This document shows, in pieces, positions 59,472 to 64,000 of a DNA stretch of 64,000 nt. A model generated the notes under the pieces. It saw nothing but the letters and a program-made list of their open reading frames with translations, did not search any database and was not told where the DNA came from. This stretch comes from Eutrigla gurnardus (taxonomy: Eukaryota; Chordata; Actinopteri; Perciformes; Triglidae). A program made the position numbers and the translations under genes. The stretch is from positions 7,627,116 to 7,691,115 of the forward strand of contig OY741285.1 of the NCBI GenBank assembly GCA_963514095.1. The letters are read 5' to 3'. Position 1 is the stretch's first letter; each line of letters begins with the position of its first letter.

Positions 59472-60599
59472 CAGTGGGCTGGTAGTCAATGCTGTGTAAT
59501 TACCTGGCTGTCTGCCACTGAGCCCCGCTGGTGCAGAGACAGACATGGAGCTGTGTCTTACACAACGTAAGGCAGTTTCCTTCAGTTTGGGGTCTGGACA
59601 CAACATGGGACCTCTTGAGACGAGGTCCCGGTGTCGGGGGGGGGTTTCTCCAGACCAAATATGTATATATTTTTTTCATAGTGTTTAAGTGTATCTTACT
59701 TCGATTTAAGACATTTGCTTCCTTCATGTTGTTGGAATAAAACCGCCAACAGAACTAAATCACAGAAGAGCTTAACAACTTGTAAATGCTGGGCTCATAA
59801 TAAAACTAGGACTGCAAGTCGTATTCATACCAGACAATAAGGAATCCGGCCAATCGGAAGCCAGGAGAAGCCACGTGACGGATTTACAGCAGTTGGCATA
59901 AAGAAGTCAACTGATATGTGCGTTGCCAGTCACCGTGGGAACTGATATGTCGCTCCCCCTACCTGTGAGGGCCGGGGTCCCGGGTGCACGTGGCACAGGA
60001 GCGGCGTACCGCGGTGTCAGCCTGCCTCTCCCGCCATTTCAATTGTTGTACCTCCTCAGCCTTGATATGAGCAAAATGGGAGGCCTCGGCAGAACCTGGC
60101 ACTTCAAAGGCTACCTCCCCGAGTCTTACAAGTTGCCTGTCTCTTTGGAGGAGCGCGGGCTTCGGAGAGCCAGAGAAGGGGATTGGAGAGGCGGTGTGGA
60201 TTCCCGGCTGGAATGAGTTTGATGGGCTAATTGTAGCCCCCAGTGGACACAGCCACACATCACAGAGGGCCGGCAGAGCAGAGAGCTGGAGCTGGAGCTG
60301 CAGTGGCTAGAAAATACTCCAGCTAGCTTTTCCCCCTTTCCATCTCTGGATTTCTGCTCTCTGGTGCCTTTTGATTTCAGCATCCTGTCCTGGGCGAAAT
60401 CGATTTTTTGGAAATATTCCCGACATATATCACTCTAACTGTTACCTCATTTATTGTGCTGCACATTTCAGTTCCCTCTTCCTCGGCTCTGCAAACCTGC
60501 CAACCCTCTTGAGTAGTCCTGCCCATCTTTGTGTTTTCTCACAACAAGCCTGCGATTTCTTCTTTTTTATTATTTTTTTGTGTTCTGTGATGAAGCCGT

Positions 60600-60770
60600 A
60601 GGCCTAATCTGCTCAATTCCACAATCTCCAACAGGAATTGACAATTTCTCCAGGCGATTGCGCACATTAATGATGCGAGCGCGCCGGGGAAGCCTTGACC
60701 GGAGTGCATGTCGGTCATTATATTTAATAAGCCTTCTGACCGCGCCGAATCAGAGGCTGAAACCCCAACA
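60600..60770. promoter_or_regulatory. Candidate conserved non-coding element
   Basis: Repeat-free block with GGAATTGACAATTTCTCC, GCGCACATTAATGATGCG and CATTATATTTAATAAGCC. The CATTAATG core is palindromic, with GCGC flanks. Texture-based call. Confidence 0.33.
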
Positions 60771-61755
60771 CAATGCATAACCAATCAACGTACTGCACAG
60801 ACAAACTCACACGATCCAAGCAGCGTTACGGAGCAGCTCGACTGTAGCGCTGATCAAAAAGGCTCTCCGCAGCTTTGAATCGTTTTTTTTTTTTTCTTCT
60901 TTTCTCCCCCATCTGCATCAAAAAGAAATCAATAGCTGAAACTTTTGAGCACATGTTTCAGTCCCCCCCCCCCCACTTCCCGAATGCCCGTTTGGCAGTT
61001 GCACATTATGCCACGAGAGTAAAAGGCGGTTAAAAGGAGAACGGCACAAGGAGATGACACCAGCGAGGAAGCAGCTCATGTTGGGCAGGGCCCTGGTAGG
61101 GAGAAAATCAATGGGAGGTAACGCTTCCATACACGGAAACGGCACAATGGGAGGGAGAGGAGGGAGTAAAGATTATATATATCATTTTCTTTTTTACTGA
61201 AAAATGATGCATTTGTTTTACCCAGGGAGAGAAAAAACAAAGACGAGTAGAGGGAGAGGGAAAAAAAAAACGCTCTTCTGAACATCTTTTTGAAAAAAAA
61301 AAAAGGAAAAGCAAGTTCTTTGGTGAGGTTGAGTTGTGTGGTTAAGGTTTGTTTTATCCAACTGTGCGGAAGCGTGTGTAGCTGTCTTTCAGGTCTCTTT
61401 TTAGTTGAGGCGCAGAAAGAGTACTCATGGCATGTTCAAGGGCACTCAGTGGACACAGATGCCCTGCAGGAGGCGGAATTATGAATACAACATGAGTAAA
61501 CAGACACCTACATATACTATTAAAATAGTACGCCTGGTATTCTTTCGCAGGAGAGAGCCTTTAAGTCGTAATTTGAGCCGGTCCACAGCAGTTCGACCTT
61601 ACGCTTCTGGGGGTCATCGACAAAGACTTGTGAAAAATCTGCTTTAATTTGCCTGATAGTCAAATGATTTGCACATTGGTAGTAATGTATTCCTGTGTGC
61701 ATTCCTCCGAATACATTTTAGTATTCAGTTTAGCGATAAAGGATTTTTTTCTCTC

Positions 61756-61782
<27 letters not shown>
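61756..61782. repeat. T27 homopolymer
   Basis: 27 T bases followed by ACACAG, so by chance it looks like a perfect splice acceptor. No supported exon follows (see rejected items). Confidence 0.88.
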
Positions 61783-61787
<5 letters not shown>

Positions 61788-62889
61788 GCAGCTGTGAACA
61801 AAGAACACAATGGCGCACAAACTCGAAACACAATTCCCGAAGCCTGAGCCTTGAATGGCATTCAGGCTTCACTGTGACTGAGCGAACCCATTCAGTGGGA
61901 GTACGCTGGCGGTTTGAGAGAGATGGTATCAAGTTGCCTGCAGATGGAGGTCAGTGTGACTGGCACAGTTGGCACCTTGGCACAGCGGCGGCGTGCTGCA
62001 GCACTCAGCGCCGCAAAGGATGCGTCGACTGAAGGGGAGCGGGGAGGGGGGGGGGGGATGACTGGGGAGCGGAGCGTTTTTCTCACTTCTCCCTTCTTTT
62101 ATTGTCTGCGCTTCCTGTTTTGAAAGCCATTAAGGAGCAAATTTCCTCACAGCGAGAGGGGAGATGAAAAGGCCCGGTCTTTTGAAACGTGTCCAAGCAC
62201 AAATGTGAAAAAGAGGGGGAATGATAGCTATCTGTAAACATCTCTGTCGAGGGGTCGACGGAAAAGGAATTGTGAGGGAATGATACATTCATTTGCGTCC
62301 TTTTTTTTTTTTTTTGATTCGCTGATGAAAGAGATGCTGGGTTTTTTTGTTCCAAGCCAGCTGTATTACTCTATTCACAACCACACTAATGTATCAGGGC
62401 AGGCTCACATAACTACACAGCCCCCCCCCCTCCCCTCCCCTTCCGAAAATGCTTTGTGACATCTGCATCCACACATGTCTGCATTCACTGCAGCCAGTGA
62501 GTATTTATAGACTAGTTGGTTTTGTCATCCATTGATCCCCTTCAGGTTCTCTGATCCCCAAAACTGTCCTTTAAAGAAGCGTTTATGTGGCATCATAAAG
62601 GTATTTGAACTGAGAGCACCCGAGGTTCCCTGCAGAACCTGACCTGGTTGTGAAGACTTCATCCGGCCCCCCCTTGGCAAAATCTTTGTTTCCGAGTCCG
62701 ACACCGGTAGCACCGGTTAGTCATTTCGTCTGTCGCAGCTGTCATTTCTGTTTAGTATCCGTTCGGTTGGCATGCAGCATATTTACACCGGTTTCCCCCT
62801 TCAGTGGCGCTTGCCTCCTCAAGAGGAGCAGTGGCTCGGTGCTGCAGACTCTCCTCCCCCCCTCCTCCCCTACCCTCACTGCCCCCGAG

Positions 62890-63160
62890 CCTGGCCAGTC
62901 TGTGCCTCTTAATAAAACCGACAGGCTCTAATTGGGCTTAATTGCACCCTTCGGGCGTCGTCAAAAGGAGTGTTGCTAAACAAACTGCAGGGTCTGCGAG
63001 CAGGCCAGCCTAGTCTACAGCAGCGCATTGGCCGCCGAGCTCACGCCCACTGTGCATGCGTCCAAAAATGTTGTGTAAATGCACGGTATACATGCGAGTC
63101 TATATAACAGCGCTGGGAGGAATGTGCATGAGCAAGCATGAAATGTAATTGCATGGGTGT
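62890..63160. promoter_or_regulatory. Candidate conserved non-coding element
   Basis: Contains CTTAATAAAACCG, GCTCTAATTGGGCTTAATTGC, TTGCTAAACAAACTGC (forkhead-like AAACAAAC) and GAAATGTAATTGCATGG. No repeats or coding frames. Inference from texture. Confidence 0.33.
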
Positions 63161-64000
63161 ATGTGCGCTGAGGTCGGAGGGATGTAGCAACCGTTCATTC
63201 CTCGCGCCGAGCCAACGGAACAAGAGCTCACAAGTCTGAGAATCTTATGCATTCAAGCAGGCGGCGTCACCTGACTGTGAACCTCGGCGCGCTCCCTGCC
63301 GGTAAATCGACACCGACAGTAAAACAGAGTGCGTCTGTGTCTTTGAGGACGTGTCTACAACTCTAGGTGTCAGAAAAAGCCTTTTAAATCCCCGTTATTA
63401 TGAAAGAAAAAAAAAACCTCCGCCAAACAAATCCCTGTCTGCTTTTCAGCAGTATAAGCAAAAAAAAAAAAAAAAAAAGACGAGGTTGCGCTCGACATCC
63501 CAGCAGCACCACCTCCTGGTTGACGGACACGGGGCGACCAGGATGTCGGCTCCCGTTTCCGAAACGTGGGTCTAATTCGGGGAGGCGGGGCAGACGCTCG
63601 CCGCATGGGCCTTGGCAGGGGTCACTGAGCACAATCGATGTGGAGCTCCAGATGCGATTGAGTCATTGAAATGGCAAAGCCTAACCCGCGTGTGTGTGTG
63701 AGATGGAGAGTAGGCGGCGGTGACCCCTAAAGCTGCGACCCGCAAGGAAAAAGGAGATAATCTTATTGAGCACAGCGCTGTGCTAAAATTCTTCTGGCCA
63801 TTTGTTCCCCCCTTTCCACCCTCTGAGCTATTTACTCATTACAGCCTTTCACAGCCTGTTAGTCCTCCCAAGAAAGAAAAAAAAAAAAAAAGTTTTCGGG
63901 ACTTGTTTCGAAAAAGGCATACGGCTCGATACGGAAAACGCGGGGAACGAGGCATCCACGGTGTTTTTTGTCCGGAGCTTAAAAGCCATGTAATGATGCA

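Noticed and set aside
59923..60216. 97-residue frame on + overlapping a 99-residue frame on -
   Set aside because: Neither resembles a known protein, and openness on both strands reflects GC-rich composition.
61783..61948. Exon-like segment after T27-ACACAG with a possible donor GAG|GTCAGT
   Set aside because: The acceptor is explained by a T homopolymer, the encoded residues match no part of TCF7L2 or any family I know, and the next expected residues (SNKVPVV) are absent.

Overview
The window is non-coding-rich vertebrate nuclear DNA, almost certainly from a teleost and probably a percomorph. The evidence is one recognisable gene with canonical GT-AG introns, very many (CA)n/(TG)n tracts, and interspersed repeats of kinds common in spiny-rayed fishes. 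There is no bacterial-style gene packing. Nearly all long open frames are translations of simple repeats or chance open frames.

The gene is the 5' part of tcf7l2 (TCF-4), the HMG-box transcription factor that carries beta-catenin signals to Wnt target genes. Four coding exons are readable on the + strand: exon 1 (16394-16582, beta-catenin-binding domain), exon 2 (16786-16852), exon 3 (17071-17195) and exon 4 (46128-46229). Introns 1 and 2 are about 0.2 kb each, intron 3 is 28.9 kb, and intron 4 runs off the window's right edge. Splice phases join without a frameshift to give residues 1-161. The context-dependent regulatory region, HMG box and C-terminal tail lie beyond 64000. I did not find the 23-codon alternative exon that some mammalian transcripts place between exons 3 and 4.

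Layout. 1-15560: upstream non-coding DNA with one small hAT-type element, two degraded fish repeats, microsatellites and several blocks that look like conserved regulatory DNA. 15560-16393: pyrimidine-rich promoter and 5' leader. 16394-17195: exons 1-3. 17196-46127: intron 3, the counterpart of the large human intron carrying the type 2 diabetes variant rs7903146, with many enhancer-like blocks and a 200-N assembly gap at 25593-25792. 46128-46229: exon 4. 46230-64000: intron 4, with three of the window's longest TG/CA tracts and further enhancer-like blocks.

I see no second protein-coding gene, tRNA, rRNA or CRISPR array, and no novel gene system. The most interesting content is probably regulatory: compact inverted repeats built on known transcription-factor half-sites (4802-4828, 17786-17815, 55424-55458), a SOX-plus-octamer site, and TCF/LEF consensus sites within the gene and its promoter. 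All calls of conservation are judged by texture only, because no alignment was possible.
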